From Diplosphaera chodatii (Eukaryota > Chlorophyta > Trebouxiophyceae > Prasiolales > Stichococcaceae), in assembly GCA_032358165.1 (NCBI GenBank), contig JAALGY010000010.1:310001-374000 (forward strand): a stretch of DNA of 64,000 nucleotides, in the 5' to 3' direction. The notes beneath the pieces were generated by a model. That model was not told the origin of the DNA. It ran no database searches and was given only the letters and a program-made list of their open reading frames with translations. Below, piece after piece: positions 28,701-41,100 of this stretch. Numbering within the stretch: the stretch's first letter is position 1; each line of letters begins with the position of its first letter. The position numbers were made by a program, and so were the translations under genes.

Positions 28701-31700
28701 CCTCCACGGGAACCGTGCTGTGGCCTACACATCTAAGCCCCTGACTGTTGCTCCTGCAGCATTGCTTGTGGACCGCAAATCAGCGTGCCACTAAGCAGCA
28801 AGCGGCGCGTCCACTTGTGGGGGCGCCGCAAGCCCTGGGCAAACGGCAAGGTCGTGTGCGCTGCCGGCAGCTCCCCTTGCTTCGACACAAAAGGGATCTG
28901 TCGAGGTGCAGGCGTCATTGGGGGCGGCGCCCAGCGGGTGGGCCTGCTGCCCCGCATCCTGGCGGCGGTCTTCACCTGGCTGGAGACGGACGCGCAGCAG
29001 CAGGCGCTCAGGACGGATGGGGCCCCGCTGCCGGGCTTCGAGGTGACCCTGGAGCGAGTGTTTTTGAGAGCAGCCACACGACCTGCTGTGAAGACTCTTT
29101 CGACACTGCAGACGCTGCACGCAGAAGCCTCTGCCCCTGTTCCTACAGCGCAGTTGAGCCTCTTGTGCGAAGGCTGATGCAGTGATCCAGCATCGTTGAA
29201 CCGAGCACCTGTCCACCAACTGTATTGGCAACTGCGGTATGACACAGCCTGAACAATTTGCCACGTGGACTTTGCACAGGTGGCGGTGCAATTCTTGGAG
29301 GTGCACCACGAGGAGGTGCGCGACCTGCTGGGGGACCCTAGCGCTGCGGCGACGCGCCCTGCGGGCGGCTTGCAGCTGCGGGACTCTGCGGTCGGCGGCG
29401 CCACGGCGGCGGGCCTGGCCACACGGCGCGTGGAGACCGCTGAAGACGCGCTGGCGCTGCTGCGCCATGGGGCTGCCGTACGTGCGACGGGTGAGGATAG
29501 GTCGGAACGATCATCAGAGTGTTGTGGCGTGAAAAACACACCGATATGCTCTGCTTCCTTTCGTCGCATCAGATGCGAGGTGGGCCTCGCAAACCATGGC
29601 CATGAGCTGGCCAACATTGTACGGGAGGCAGATGCTAACATGCTGTGTGCTGCGCGCTAAGCTGCGTGCTGTACCTCCAGCTGAGGACTTGGGCTGTGAC
29701 TGCAGGCGGCACAGCAATGAACGCTGTCAGCAGCCGCAGCCACGCGGTGTTCACGCTGCTGATGCGGCGGCGCGGCGGCGGCCCTGACGCCAGGTATGCC
29801 GCCACGGCTAGGGCTTCTGTGAAGTTTCAGCATCATTGCAAACTATCTTGCTCTGTTCCAGCCATTTCTTCGGAGGAAAGGAGAAACAATGTCACTGTGG
29901 CTGCGTCTGCTGCAGGGTGGCCAAGTTCCGGCTGGTGGACCTGGCCGGATCGGAGCGCAACAAGCGGTCCGGCGCCGAGGGCGCCCGCTTCAAGGTGTGA
30001 GCAAGTCTGATATGCTGTTAATACGGCACCAACTCCAACCCGGAAAGTCTGGCATCACCTGCTACACCCGCAACGTTTCGCACAGTACCGAGCTGCTGCA
30101 CTGCACCTGCCTGCATTACCATCCTATGGGACAGCTGTGAAGCCTGCGGTGCTGCTCACCGGAGGCCAGGCGGCAGGCTGGCAGCACCCAGCAGGCTTGC
30201 TGTTGAGCAGCAAGGTCTCAAATCGTGTGGTGTGTGACTGCTTGCAGGAGGCGATCAGCATCAACCAGGGGCTGCTGGCCCTGGGCAACGTGATCACGGC
30301 GCTGGCGGCCGGGGAGCGCGACCACGTGCCCTACCGCCAGTCCAAGATCACGCGCCTGCTGCAGGTGCCGCCCCACAACACCCATCACAGCATGTTCTGT
30401 AACTCAGGCACAGACATCAAGATCTAGGCATCTCGGGGTGCTGGGCGTCGAGCTCATCCAGCAGCTGACCCGCCTGCACACGGCATTTACAGGATTCGCT
30501 GGGCGGGGACTCGCACACGTGCATGGTGGCGTGCGTGTCCCCGGGCGCGGCGGACGCGGCCGAGACGCTGTCCACGCTGCAGTACGCCGCGCGGGCGCGC
30601 CGCATCCAGAACTCGCCCGCGCCGCCGCAGCCGGACGACGACGACGCCACGCGCGACGCCTTCAGGCGAGGGCTTGGTTCGTGTGGTAATCCTCTAGTGT
30701 GCATGTAGGAGCCATGCCGGATACGCACAGCTCAGACGAGACTGTGTCGTACTTCTGGCAATGGCATGCTGAAGCGTCAACACTCCAGCGGAGCAACGTG
30801 CGGCACCAAGGAGCCTGCTGCCCCTTCACATTCCCCTGGCTTCCTGAATATTCTGACACGCTGCGTCAGGGTGGTCCTGGGCTGCCTGGCGGCTGCCTCG
30901 CCGCAGCTCGCGGGCTCGCCGGCGGCCGCCGCCGCGGGGCCGCCCCCGGCCGCCCGCTCGGCGCTGCGCTGCCTCACCCTTGACGCGGTGTGGCGGCTGC
31001 TGCTGGCGGCGCGCGCGGCCGGCGGCTGCGGCGCCAACCTCCAGCAGGCCGCCAGCCCCCAGAAGGCGCCATCTGCACCGGCGGCGATGCAGACTGATGA
31101 GGTAGCGACGGTGCTCATGCTCTGCACGGCGGCCGCAAAGACGGGCTTTCCGACATGTCGGGCTTTAAAAGCGCTTGTGGCTTGGCAGCAGTGTGAAACA
31201 ACAGATAGCGAGCGCGCGGCAGCAACGCACACTGGTCAGCAGATGGGATAGACGATCCCTGTTCAGCTGCCGCACGCTTGTCCGCCAAGGCTGCAAGCCA
31301 CCAGCGGCCTGCTGACCGGCAGCTTGTAATGATGAAGATCTGTGAGACAGCGCAATGCAGTCAGGGTGTAACCTGCCCAGGAGTGATTCAGAAAGAGCAC
31401 GGGCACTGCTGCTGTGCTGCAGGCTCCTGCGGGGGCTGCGGAGAAGAAGGCGGCGGGGCAGCAGGAAGCGCTTGCACACTTCACACGCTCGGCGGCGCAC
31501 CTGGCCGCTGACATGGCAGCCGCCGGAGAGGTACATTTTGACACTTGACCCCAGTCTGCGGCACCATGCTTGATGCTTAGAAGCACCCTTGGACGGCGCC
31601 CTGGATGTCATGCAGCGCAGGACAGCCGTAGGTCCCGCTTAGCCGCGTCAGGCTGTACCAACGTTTCTCAGCTGCTTCTTCGATGTGCATCTGACAGCAG

Positions 31701-34700
31701 AATATTTGTCGCCAAGGCTCTTCATCTGCACACCCACTAGCCTGCCCCTGCAACAGCAGCATGGACCACACATAACCTTATTGTTGAGACCATTCCAGTG
31801 ACAAAACGTCAGGAGATGTGATTCGACAGGTGATGGGCGCCGCGCGACTGACGCTGCTGCTGGACAAGGCGACCGCCAAGCTGGGCGTGCCGCCGGCGGG
31901 GCCCCACCCTGTGGCCAGGAGCCACCAACACCCCACACCGGCCAAAAGCCCGAGACCCGTCGCCCGCAGCGGCGCTGGCCGCGGCAGCCCCGGGGTGAAA
32001 GCGCGCGCCGGCAGCCCTGGAGCCAGACCCCGCGCTGGCTGCAAGAGCCCCGGGCCCCGGCCGCTGGCAGCGCGCTCCCGCTTCAGCGTCGCCGGCCACA
32101 CGCCGCTGGGCAGCCCTGCAGCGTGCGGCGCAGCTCCTGAGGCTGCCTCGTCACCGTGCTCGCCGCTGGTCGCCGGCTCCGTGGCTGGCAGCAGGCGCGG
32201 CGCTGCAGCCGAGGGTCTAGTGACCGTCGACGGCATGCTGCGCGGCAGCGCGGTGCTGCAGCAGGGAGGCCGAAAGCTAACCATGTCCGGCGGCTTTCTG
32301 CCTCCCGGTGAGGCTGCGCCGGCCGCTGCCCCGGCAGCGGTGCAGGCTGACAACGGCCCCGCACACCAGGATGAGAACGGGTCTCCAGCCGGCAGCCGCT
32401 CCGCAAGGGCTGCCGGCAGCCGCTTCCTGCTGTCGCCACTGCTGCAGGGCCGCCGCCGTGGCAAGGGGAAACCCGCAACTCACGAGTCCGTCAGCGCACT
32501 GGCAACCCCCAATGCCAGCCGCCACAGCAGCGGCACCAGCCGTTGCAGCTCGCCGCCTGAAGCCGCCGACAGCACCATCCACGGCGGCAGCGGCAGCAGC
32601 GGCGAGCTGCTTACCTCTGCCGCACCACCAGACAGCGCCGCAGCATCACCTGCTGTCAGCACGCGAAGCGACAGGGCCGGAAGCAGCAGGACTGCCCCCG
32701 CGAGCGCGCCAGCACTGCCGGACGGCAGCGTCGACGGCGCAGGGGGCGGAGTCAGCAGCCCCCGGGCCAGGGGTGCCAGCCCGGCGCCGCTGTCTCCCGA
32801 TGGCAGCGTTCGAAATGGCCGCCGCTGCGCCGACCCGCACTGCAGCAAGCGCGGCGGAGGCGGCAGCGGCCCGACCTCCCCAGCTGCTGCTGATGCCGAA
32901 CGTGCGGCGGATGGTCATGCACCCTCACCGCCTCCCGACTCTGGCATGCCTGCTGCCGAGGCGGCCCCCACGGCGGACATGCCAGGCTTCGGAGCGGGAC
33001 CCAGTGTGCCTGGGGACACGCGCCCCACGGCGGGCGGCCCGCCCACACTGACGGCGCCTGCGCCGATGCCGAGGGACACTGCAGGCGGCCGCAGCCCTGG
33101 CAGCCAGGGCGCTGCAGGGGGGTCGATCGCACAGCCGGCGGCGCACGGCGCAGCTGCGCCACTGGTGGCAGGGCACAACACCCAAGGTGGGTGACACAGT
33201 GCAAAGCTGCAGAGGGTGTGGCGAGCAGGTTCCTGCGCACTGTGGCTGTTGTGAGTGCAATCACTAAAAATCACGACGGTTTCATCATACCTTAGAGGGT
33301 CTCAGGTCGGTGCTGCCTGCAGGCACGACTGCTAGCAAAGTGCCACAGACGGCTCTGCGGCTGCCGGCGCTGCCGGCATCCCCCGACGCGGCCGACGCCA
33401 GGCAGCAGGCACTGGTGCGCGACCGCAAATTGCACTCCAATTCAGTTCAAGTTCAAAAAAGTCAGGCTCAAGAGCAGACCACTCATACGCCCGACGCTGA
33501 AAGCTGTGACGCTGTGGCTGCCACTGCACCGCAGGGCAGCAAGCCGCGCCGCACCAAGCGCGCAGCCGTCGGCAGCAGAGCGCCAAAGGAAAACCGGTCC
33601 CCTGTGAGGGTGAGTCCTGCCCACCCAGCTGGCAGAGCTTTCAATGTTCAATGTTGCGGAAGAATCTCACGTCCCGACCAGTATCCCGCTCGATGCCTGT
33701 ACTGTTGCGGCAAGAGCTATTCACACTTGGCGCTGGAGTGCGCATTATTGAAGGTTCATGATGAGAGATGGGTCTGGCTGTGCGCAGGTGGACCCTCAGC
33801 AGGCGCCGCGTCAGGCGCTCAAGGCAACGAAGCCGCTGCTGCGCGCCAGCCTGGCCGGGCAGCTTCGGCCTGCCGCGCCCCTGCAGCCCGCCCGGCCCCA
33901 CCCTGCAGCATCCGCAGCCCTGAACCCTGCCCAGGCGGCGCGTCCCCCGCTAGGTACGTGCTTTGAGCTGCAACCCACGGGGAGCTGTTGTGTGCGACGT
34001 ATCTGGGATTGCCTTGCTAAAACACACCGGTGCCGCAGCATCATCAGCATCATCGCTGGCACCAGGCTGGGAGCCTCGGCTTGAATCCTGCTTGCCGAAG
34101 CATCCGATCCGACCACCTAGCCTCCTCGCCATCAAAGGTTCACCATTGTTGCCACGCACTCTGCAGTGCCGGCGCGCTCGTCAGCTGCCAGCCGCCGAGG
34201 CGGCGCCGCGGGCTACGCGGCGATGTGGGCCGCCAACAGCGCGCCGCCGACGCAGGCTGTGCCGACTGTCCCAGAAGCCCGCATCCCTAGCGCCCCGGAG
34301 GCGGCGCCCGCAGCGGCAACGGCGCTGCTGGACCCGCCCAGCCAGAGTGAAGGCATGCAGGGTCCAGCTCAGCCGCCGGCGGCAGCATCCGCGGGTGCGT
34401 GGTCGTTGAGAATGCCGTGCAGTGCGCCCCCTGCCCTGGAGATGTTGTTATCTTCCTGTCTAGGTTTGCTGCCATCAGCAGGTAGTTTGCAGCAGGTGCA
34501 GTGCTCCGAGACATTGTGATGGTACGGCATGCCTAGCCGCTTGGACCCCAAAATAACGGTGCAATTGCACTGTACACGAGGTTGACTGTGCAGTGGCAAC
34601 TTCGCAGGCCCTCCTGCCAAGACCTCGGCGGGTGAGGCGGCAGGACCGGCGGCAGGAAGCGGCCGTGGCCACCGCCCCAGGGCCTCCATCTCCCCCAAGT

Positions 34701-35305
34701 TCGAGCGTGCGCTGCAGCGCATGGCGCCGCCGGCAGCAGGGGATGCTGCTGCTGCTGAGCAACCAGGCGCTGTCAAACCTGACGCAGCTCGCACGGACCC
34801 GCGTGTGAACACCGCTGCAGGCGCGGCTGCAAGCGCAGCGCAGCCCTACGGCAGCTTCGCGCAGCCTGCCGGGGCCGAGGCGGCGGACAGCAGTGATGTG
34901 GAAGCGGGAAGCGGCAAGCGGGCGCCGTCTCTGGCAGCACCGCAGCCCGCCACGCCGCTCGCATGGCGCAACGTGGCGGCGCAGGCCGCGCTGCAGCCGC
35001 CAAAGACCTCACGCAAGGCTGCGATCGGCTTCCGCAAGAAGGTGGCCTGCTGCGTCTCATGCCTGTGACGTCTGGCTGCAACGCTTGTGCTGTGTGGTGC
35101 AACCAGACGCAATCATAAACCGTTGTCTGCACGGCAACAAGCAAGAAGTAGAACAGAGCTGGATCACAGCTAATGTACAGTCTGCATAGCAGACCGCTGC
35201 GGAGGGCAGGACTATAACCTCATTAACTTCATACACTGGTCGTTGCTGTTGTTGCAGATGGAGACACTTGTCAGCAAGGTGCGCTGCGGCTTTGCTAAGG
35301 GATGA
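22762..35305 (+). CDS. large kinesin-4-like protein with central motor domain
   Basis: Microtubule motor with about 20-25 exons and an estimated product above 2000 residues. The motor lies in the middle (exons 27965-28049 to 30493-30665). The preceding half (exons 22762-23430, 23629-23797, about 24020-24279, 24773 on, 25100s, 25614-25974, 26127 on, ~27080-27390, 27605-27820) is disordered, rich in Ser, Pro, Ala and Gln, with many SP/TP sites, a KEN box (22834-22842) and a basic SPSKKRR signal. The following half (30870-31101, 31423-31530, 31830-33186, 33323-33609, 33788-33953, 34167-34394, 34608-35041, 35258-35305) is also disordered, with a second KEN box (33586-33594). Phases join through the motor and downstream exons. 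Exons between 24280 and 27080 are approximate, and the part before ~27000 could belong to a separate gene. The last exon could instead be read through to a stop at 35068. Confidence 0.75.
25509..25537 (+). repeat. 14-bp A/T-rich tandem duplication in a kinesin intron
   Basis: CGGCCATATTTAAT occurs twice in a row. It is AT-rich in a GC-rich setting and lies in an intron, so a TATA-like function is not suggested. Confidence 0.8.
27965..30665 (+). other. kinesin motor domain (ATPase) of the large kinesin
   Basis: Exons 27965-28049, 28271-28410, 28560-28691, 28912-29042, 29280-29490, 29706-29793, 29916-29994, 30248-30364 and 30493-30665. Motifs: [13 protein letters not shown] start, [10 protein letters not shown]-loop [14 protein letters not shown], switch [14 protein letters not shown], switch [55 protein letters not shown], and [26 protein letters not shown] after [12 protein letters not shown] and the [13 protein letters not shown] pattern are typical of kinesin-4 (KIF4/KIF21/FRA1) rather than kinesin-5 or -14. 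Two introns in or at the edge of the motor appear to start with GC (28411 and 30666), and one with a weak GTCCGC donor (28692). Confidence 0.88.
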
Positions 35306-36011
35306 ACAGCTGGCTGCTTCTCTGTGTTGTCGATTCCTATTGGATATTTGATTTGAGCTTGCTATTGCGGTGTGGCATGTGTGGTGTGCTGCAGACCTGA
35401 TGCCGATTCGAGAGTGCAAAATAAGAGAGTTGAGAGAAGCCATATGCAGGTTCATGGCATGCAGCCACCTATATGAGGAATCCACATGCATAGTCCAATG
35501 GTATGCTCTGACTGCTTACCGAAAGCCTGAATGCTTGTGTGTCACATTGCTACACCACAAGTCCAGCTGTATCAGTGCGAACATGAGCGGTATGGTCAGC
35601 ACTGATCTCCTGATGGGCTCTGCCATCTCAGTGTTGCACAAGCATTCCGCAACTCCTCAAACTCCCTCGAGCAGTCGATGCTCGGACTGGCTGCTTTGAG
35701 GACCTGCTCACCTAGCTCGCCAACTCCCCTGCTTGCTGATGAACTCTCTCGCCCCCCTCTAGCAAAACTGATGCCGTGTTGAAATGTACACGGCGTTCAC
35801 TTTTGACGCTGACGCTGCCGCCCAATGCCCACGAAGCAGTCGTCTGCCCAGCCTCAGCGTGTCGCCAGGAGAGAAGCCGCTGCACTGTAGCCAGGAAAGG
35901 CCACTTGCCCAGCTGCAGCACTGCCAGCCTGATGTGCTGTTCGCCGTGCGGCCGCTAGCTCCTTTGACGCGGTGCTGCGGCCGCGCCCCCTGCCCCCTAA
36001 ACCCTGAACCC
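35306..36011. other. convergent 3' region (kinesin / SDR)
   Basis: 700 bp between convergent stops. It ends in a short CCCTAAACCCTGAACCCC-like stretch at about 35995-36011 that resembles degenerate plant-type telomere units. No gene seen. Confidence 0.45.
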
Positions 36012-37659
36012 CTACCAGCACTGCGGGCGGCCGTCCATGAAGAAGCCGCCGTTGATGGCGGTCCCCGGCTCAAAGGTGGCGTTCCAGAAGATGCTGTCCA
36101 CGCCCTGCTGCGGCGAGCGCGGCGCGCCCGCACCCCCCATGTCCGTGCGGCACTGCAGCAAGCACACGGAGCATGCTGATGGTTGCAGGCTGAGCATGCA
36201 GTGACGGTGGTGCCATGCAAGAGTCACAGCATCAAGCGTTTGAAGGATGCCATGCGCAGAGTGGCGACGGCGCACCCAGCCGGGGGTAACCACGCTGATG
36301 CTGATGCCGCGGCGCTGCAGCCGGGGGTCCCGTGCCAGCAGCTGCGTCGTGCGGTTGAGCATCGCCTTCGTCACGCTGCAGCCAGCATGGCAGGCAGGAT
36401 GACTGGTGAGGAAAGCTGGAGGTCGCTGCTCACTGATGTCTCTGATGCCTGGCAGCAGGTGTCCCATTTCGTGCTGTTGAAGCAGTCAGCAGCCATGTGG
36501 GTGCCTGCAACTGCATTAGAAGCGGCGCTGCAGCTCACCAGTAGGTAGGTTGTACGCCGCTCCTCTGCTGGTCGTCTGCCTCGAAACGAATCTGCCGCAG
36601 CTGGTCCACCGTGTGGCTTTCCATGATGGCGTCTCCATAGTGTTGGGAGCAGTAGTGCAGCTCTCCGAGCTCGCTGCTGACGTTGACGATGCGCCCGCCT
36701 TCATATAGGACGTCAGCACATGGCATCAGAGCACGTGTCATCTGGTTGATGCCGCCCGCTACAGGTTAGCAAGCCCCACTTGTCAGCTGCAGCCGGAATA
36801 TATGGTGACCGTGTATGCAACCCGCAGCAGGTTTTTCATACCTTCGGCAAGGTGTGGGAGCAGCGCCTCGATCAGCTCCATGGGGCCCTCAAAGTTGGCG
36901 GCGACGGCCGCGTCCCAGGTGCCCTGGTCCCACGCCGACGGGTACACCCCCGCTGCAGCGCAGCACACACCCGCTTCATGTGCTAGCCAGAAAGGCGACG
37001 GTGTCGCTGCCAAGGAGCAAGCGGAGGTGCTCCAGGCGCAGGCGGGGAGGCAACTGACAGTCCGCCGCCGCACCACCTGCCTTCCATCCTGCGGATCCTG
37101 CAGGGGAAGCGTCTGGCAGGGCACAGAAGCTGATCACCGTTGTTGATGAGGCAGGTGACCTGCTGGTCGTGGTCCTGCCGCACGATGGCGGCCGCCGCCG
37201 CGATGCTGCGCCGGTCCGCCACGTCGATCTGCAGCGGGCGGACCGCATCCGAGCAGCGGCTCTCTGCTGCGACGTGCCGCGCCGCCTCTGCTGCTGCGCA
37301 TAGCAGCTGGGGGAGAGTAATTGTGAGTCGCACGCACTGAGTGGGGTTTGACTTGCAGCATGCATACGGCATGTGCGTGCATGCATGCAAGCCTCAAGCG
37401 GTGTGCCAGGCACCTTTCTCATGCGTGCGCGCCGCCAGCAGCACCCTGCGGCCCGAAGCCACCAGCTTCTTCGCCAGGCCGAGGCCCAGTCCCCGGTTGG
37501 CGCCTGCAGGGGTTGTGGGGAATACCGCTGGGTGAATTATGGCCACAGTGGCCAACAGCCTTACTGAGGTGCAAACTGCACCAAACAATGTATATAGGAC
37601 TCCTTCACGAAGCAAAGCCTAACCACGTCACCTGTTACCAGCGTCCATGTTTCAGCCAT
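36012..37659 (-). CDS. short-chain dehydrogenase/reductase (carbonyl-reductase-like)
   Basis: NAD(P)-dependent oxidoreductase of the classical SDR family. Minus-strand exons 37659-37632, 37503-37414, 37293-37138, 36952-36842, 36758-36539, 36375-36276 and 36152-36012 join in phase to 281 residues. The start MAETWTLVTGANRGLGLGLA gives the Rossmann TGxxxGxG motif across the first splice. Next come LQIDVADRRS (adenine-binding Asp region), CLINNAG (NNAG motif), IVNVSSELGEL (catalytic Ser), and the active site YCVTK (YxxxK), whose Tyr and Cys are joined by splicing. VVTPGWCRTDMGG is the usual PGxxxT region. The insert between Ser and Tyr is long, as in carbonyl reductases (CBR1, SDR21C) and plant menthone/salutaridine reductase relatives. 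The substrate cannot be predicted. No targeting signal is visible. Confidence 0.93.
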
Positions 37660-38176
37660 CAGCCTTGCCTTACAGCTGCGCAGGATCGCAGCTTCCGGGC
37701 CACGCTGGTGTGCAACGACCGGCCGGCGATCGAGCGTTGGATCAGTCAGACGATGCTCGTCACGTTAAGCTGCCAATGCAATACATGTTCTGGTCGTGCT
37801 GCACCAGATCCAGATGAAGTGCCTGTGATGTGGCGAGTCAGCATGCACGTGGCGTTTTGCAATCTGCAACGATCTTGGTGTCATCGATCTGCCATGATCT
37901 TAGCAGTTACAAGGTCTGCGTAGTCCCGCTGGCCGCCTTTTAATCGAGACGCTCTGCGTCGCACTTTTAAATCTCAAGCGTATCGCAACGTCGCACTTCC
38001 CAGGATATACAGTCAGCAGCCAGGCTACAGCGCTGGTGTCGGCACACCTGATCGCAACAAGTGCGCACAACTGCTGCATCGGCTCTGCGGCAATACTGCT
38101 TCCTCTCTATGGCCATCATACAGCGGAGTAATGCTCCCATCAACAAGTACATGATAGTATACAGGCTCAGTGCGCG
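37660..38176. other. spacer between SDR 5' end and CLC 3' end
   Basis: 517 bp with the SDR promoter and the 3' UTR of the CLC gene. A short duplicated run (TCGCACTT) appears around 37950-37995. No gene seen. Confidence 0.45.
37907..37911 (-). terminator. putative poly(A) signal TGTAA for the CLC gene
   Basis: Minus-strand TGTAA about 266 nt past the CLC stop codon and upstream of the SDR start. Confidence 0.45.
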
Positions 38177-41100
38177 TCAGATGTCCACTTCCGAAGGGTG
38201 GTCATCTGCTCGCTCATCCACATCTTCAGCATCCACTTCCGGCTCATAGCTCACTGTCTTGAAATCAATATCCCTGCACGGGCGTTGGCGTGGCACTGTC
38301 ATCGCACAGGTGCAGGGTTAGCCTTGATTCATGTTGCGGAAGGCGTCACTCGCTTGGCATGCTTTTGCGGGCATGTCGCGATCTGAACAGGCGCACACCT
38401 GCGGTCCTGCTGCGGCGCGATAAATGGGAAGTGCGCTGTGAGAAAGAGCGAGACTAAGCTGGAGCACAGCGACGGCACCATGACCTGCGGCGGGGTGATG
38501 CAAAAACGTCCCCTTGGTCAGATGGTTGGTGTTTCGTCTGTTTCAGCACTAGAATGGAGCTGCCTGGCGTAGGTGTTAGACCACACAGCAACGCCCAACG
38601 CGGATCATGAAACCATCATGTAGGAAGCTCACCTCAGGGTGGCCGCTGAGGGTGGTCAAAATCAGCGGCGTCGCAAAGGGCGTCCGTGTGATGGCCACAT
38701 CCACACCTGCAGCGGTGCAGGTGATGCAACTTGCGCTTGCATCTCGCCTCTAGTTGTGTTGCCAGGCTGCCAAAAGCAGCAGGCACAGACTGCAAACAGG
38801 GTCAGTCTTCTTGTCGGCTGGTCACTCACCAGCAGCCAGCGTCATTGAGAGCAGCACGGGCGGCACGCTGCTGACGAATGGGACGCCCGGCACCTGACGG
38901 CACCACAGCGGCACGTCGCCAGCGTGCTGATATGTTTGGCTGCCTGTGAACTTACTCATGCCTTGACCAGATGTAGCACAGGTTGGGTGGCACCAGTCGA
39001 AGCGCTGGACAGCACTGGACGGATGCGACATCCAGGGCCTGACAGCATCATGCAGCCCACGCACCTGCGCCAGGCCCCGGCCGAGGGCAGTGCCAGCCAA
39101 GAAAATCTGCATTGCACAGCAGCGGATTTCAAGGCCTGACCTAGACTGTAGACCGGCATGCACTGTGCGAGGCATCGATCATGCACCATCAAGGCAACAT
39201 GGGGGTGACGTGCCGGGAAGATGAAGCCGCCCCTGAAGCCGGCCAGCACCGTGATGGAGATGGCCACCAGCTTAGCAAAGGCCACTGCAACCAGGATCCT
39301 GTGCAGGCAAATACACTTACATAGTCGGGTTCGGTGCAGTGGGCCCCAGAACCTTCACACGGTGCATTGGTACGCAAAGCGGCAAGGCCCAGAGATGCAC
39401 AGTAGCTGCTACATGATCGTGTAGGCTTGCCACACCCGATGCTGTAGTGGCCCTGCTGGAAGGGCTGCAGGCCCCACACGCCGCCCTTGGGCCAGATGTG
39501 CGGCAGCGGGTTGTCAAAGTTCGCCAGCGTGTTCATCTCATACTCGCCTGCAGTGTCACAGTGTACACATCATTGACCCTTCCATGACGTGCTATCAGTT
39601 ACACAAGTGGTAGTGCATGGCAGAAGGATGAGCATCAGGACAGAACTTGACAGCATCGTGCTGAACAAGCATGTTGCTATGGAGAAGTGCGCACCCCAGA
39701 ACATGGTCGGCGGCAGCAGGATGCCGATGAGGCCGATCAGCAAGCCTCCAATGGCGCCTGCATTACCATTCACCAGAACTCCATCATGTCTGCCATCAAT
39801 CACACAGGCCACAGCACTTGGCAGGTCTATCTCTATGACGTGCCACCTCAGTCCGTCACCCAGTGCAGGCACACATTCACCAGCTGCTGTCCCTCAAGAA
39901 GTCCTGCAGGCACCGCAATGCCCGCCTGGCAGGTCTGACCTGACAGCACGGGCGTCTTGTGCTCGTGCAGGCCGACGGAGTGCGACGCGCGCTTCAACAC
40001 CTTGTGCAGCTGCATGAAGAACAGCGCCATCGCCGCGCCCAGCAGGCCGCCGATGCCACCTGGAGAGATCGCACCATGTACGTGCGGGTCAGGGCTGCGT
40101 GTTGTGCTGCAACAGAAACACTATCTGTGCAAAGCTGTGCGCAGCAAGCCACTGCAGTCATGCAACCCACTGCATTGTCGCAAGTTCGGCACTCATATGC
40201 AGGACTGCCTACCCAGCAATATGTGGCGGTAGTCAACGGCTGAGATGTACAGCTCCCAGTCCCAGATGGGGCCATATGGAATGCCCGCCAGGCCCCGGAA
40301 GATCAGCAGGCACACCAATCCTGCGCCATGGCGAAGAAGTTGTTCGCCTAGATTTTCGATAGCGAGTGCCAGGCGCGATGCGTCAGCATGCTGTCAACAG
40401 TGGCTGGCTCGGCCGTGCAGGCTGTGCAGCCTAACCTGCCAGCACCGCAAAGGTGGCCATCTCGTAGAACTGCACGCCGGTCCTGTGGAGCACCTCCAGT
40501 GCGAACAGCGATCCTGCAAGCAGCCACAGCAGTGGTCAGAACTGACGATTTGTTGCATTGACCTTGGAGTACGCGCATGGTGTCATGCATCTCGTTGGCC
40601 AGTAACAAGCAGGTCCCTGATGCCTTCCAAGCAGTGCAGCACGGCTGCTCAAAAATCACATGCCCGGGTGTCAAATCTGTGCAGTGCACAGGTTACTCGA
40701 TATGCGCAGCGCTCACACCTCCCAGGGACACGCCGAAGAAGGCCGCGAGGCCCGCCGCCATGCCGATGAGCGCGCAATTCCGCAGCCGTGCGCCGTCATA
40801 CTTCAGCACCGCCCTGCCCAGCCACGAGGTGCTGGCCGCACACAGCGCTGCAGGACAATGCAACGACGCGGTCAGTGCGAACTGGTGTGTTCAGCAGAAG
40901 CTTGGCTGCGCAGCCACCTACCACCACCTTGTGACAGGGCCCCACGCATCACCGTGCGACCATCCTTCTAGAGGCAACAAGGTGCGCATGGCACTGGACA
41001 TGTGTATACCATGCAGCATCGCACTGACCCGGAGCACAGTAACAGAGCAAGATAAGATGTCAACGCTCTCATTTATATGGGTTAAACGAGAAAACAAATT

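Noticed and set aside
28733..29641. 302-codon minus-strand frame across the kinesin motor
   Set aside because: It is the antisense shadow of motor exons whose sense strand carries the P-loop and switch motifs.
31818..33194. 458-codon open frame read as a separate gene
   Set aside because: It is one large exon of the kinesin: it begins after a CAG acceptor at 31829, ends at a GTGGGT donor at 33187, and phases match the neighbouring exons.
35995..36011. CCCTAAACCC-like run as a telomere remnant
   Set aside because: Only one or two degenerate units are present, and similar CCTAAACCCT strings occur in other introns here (48040s, 44180s), so chance is enough.
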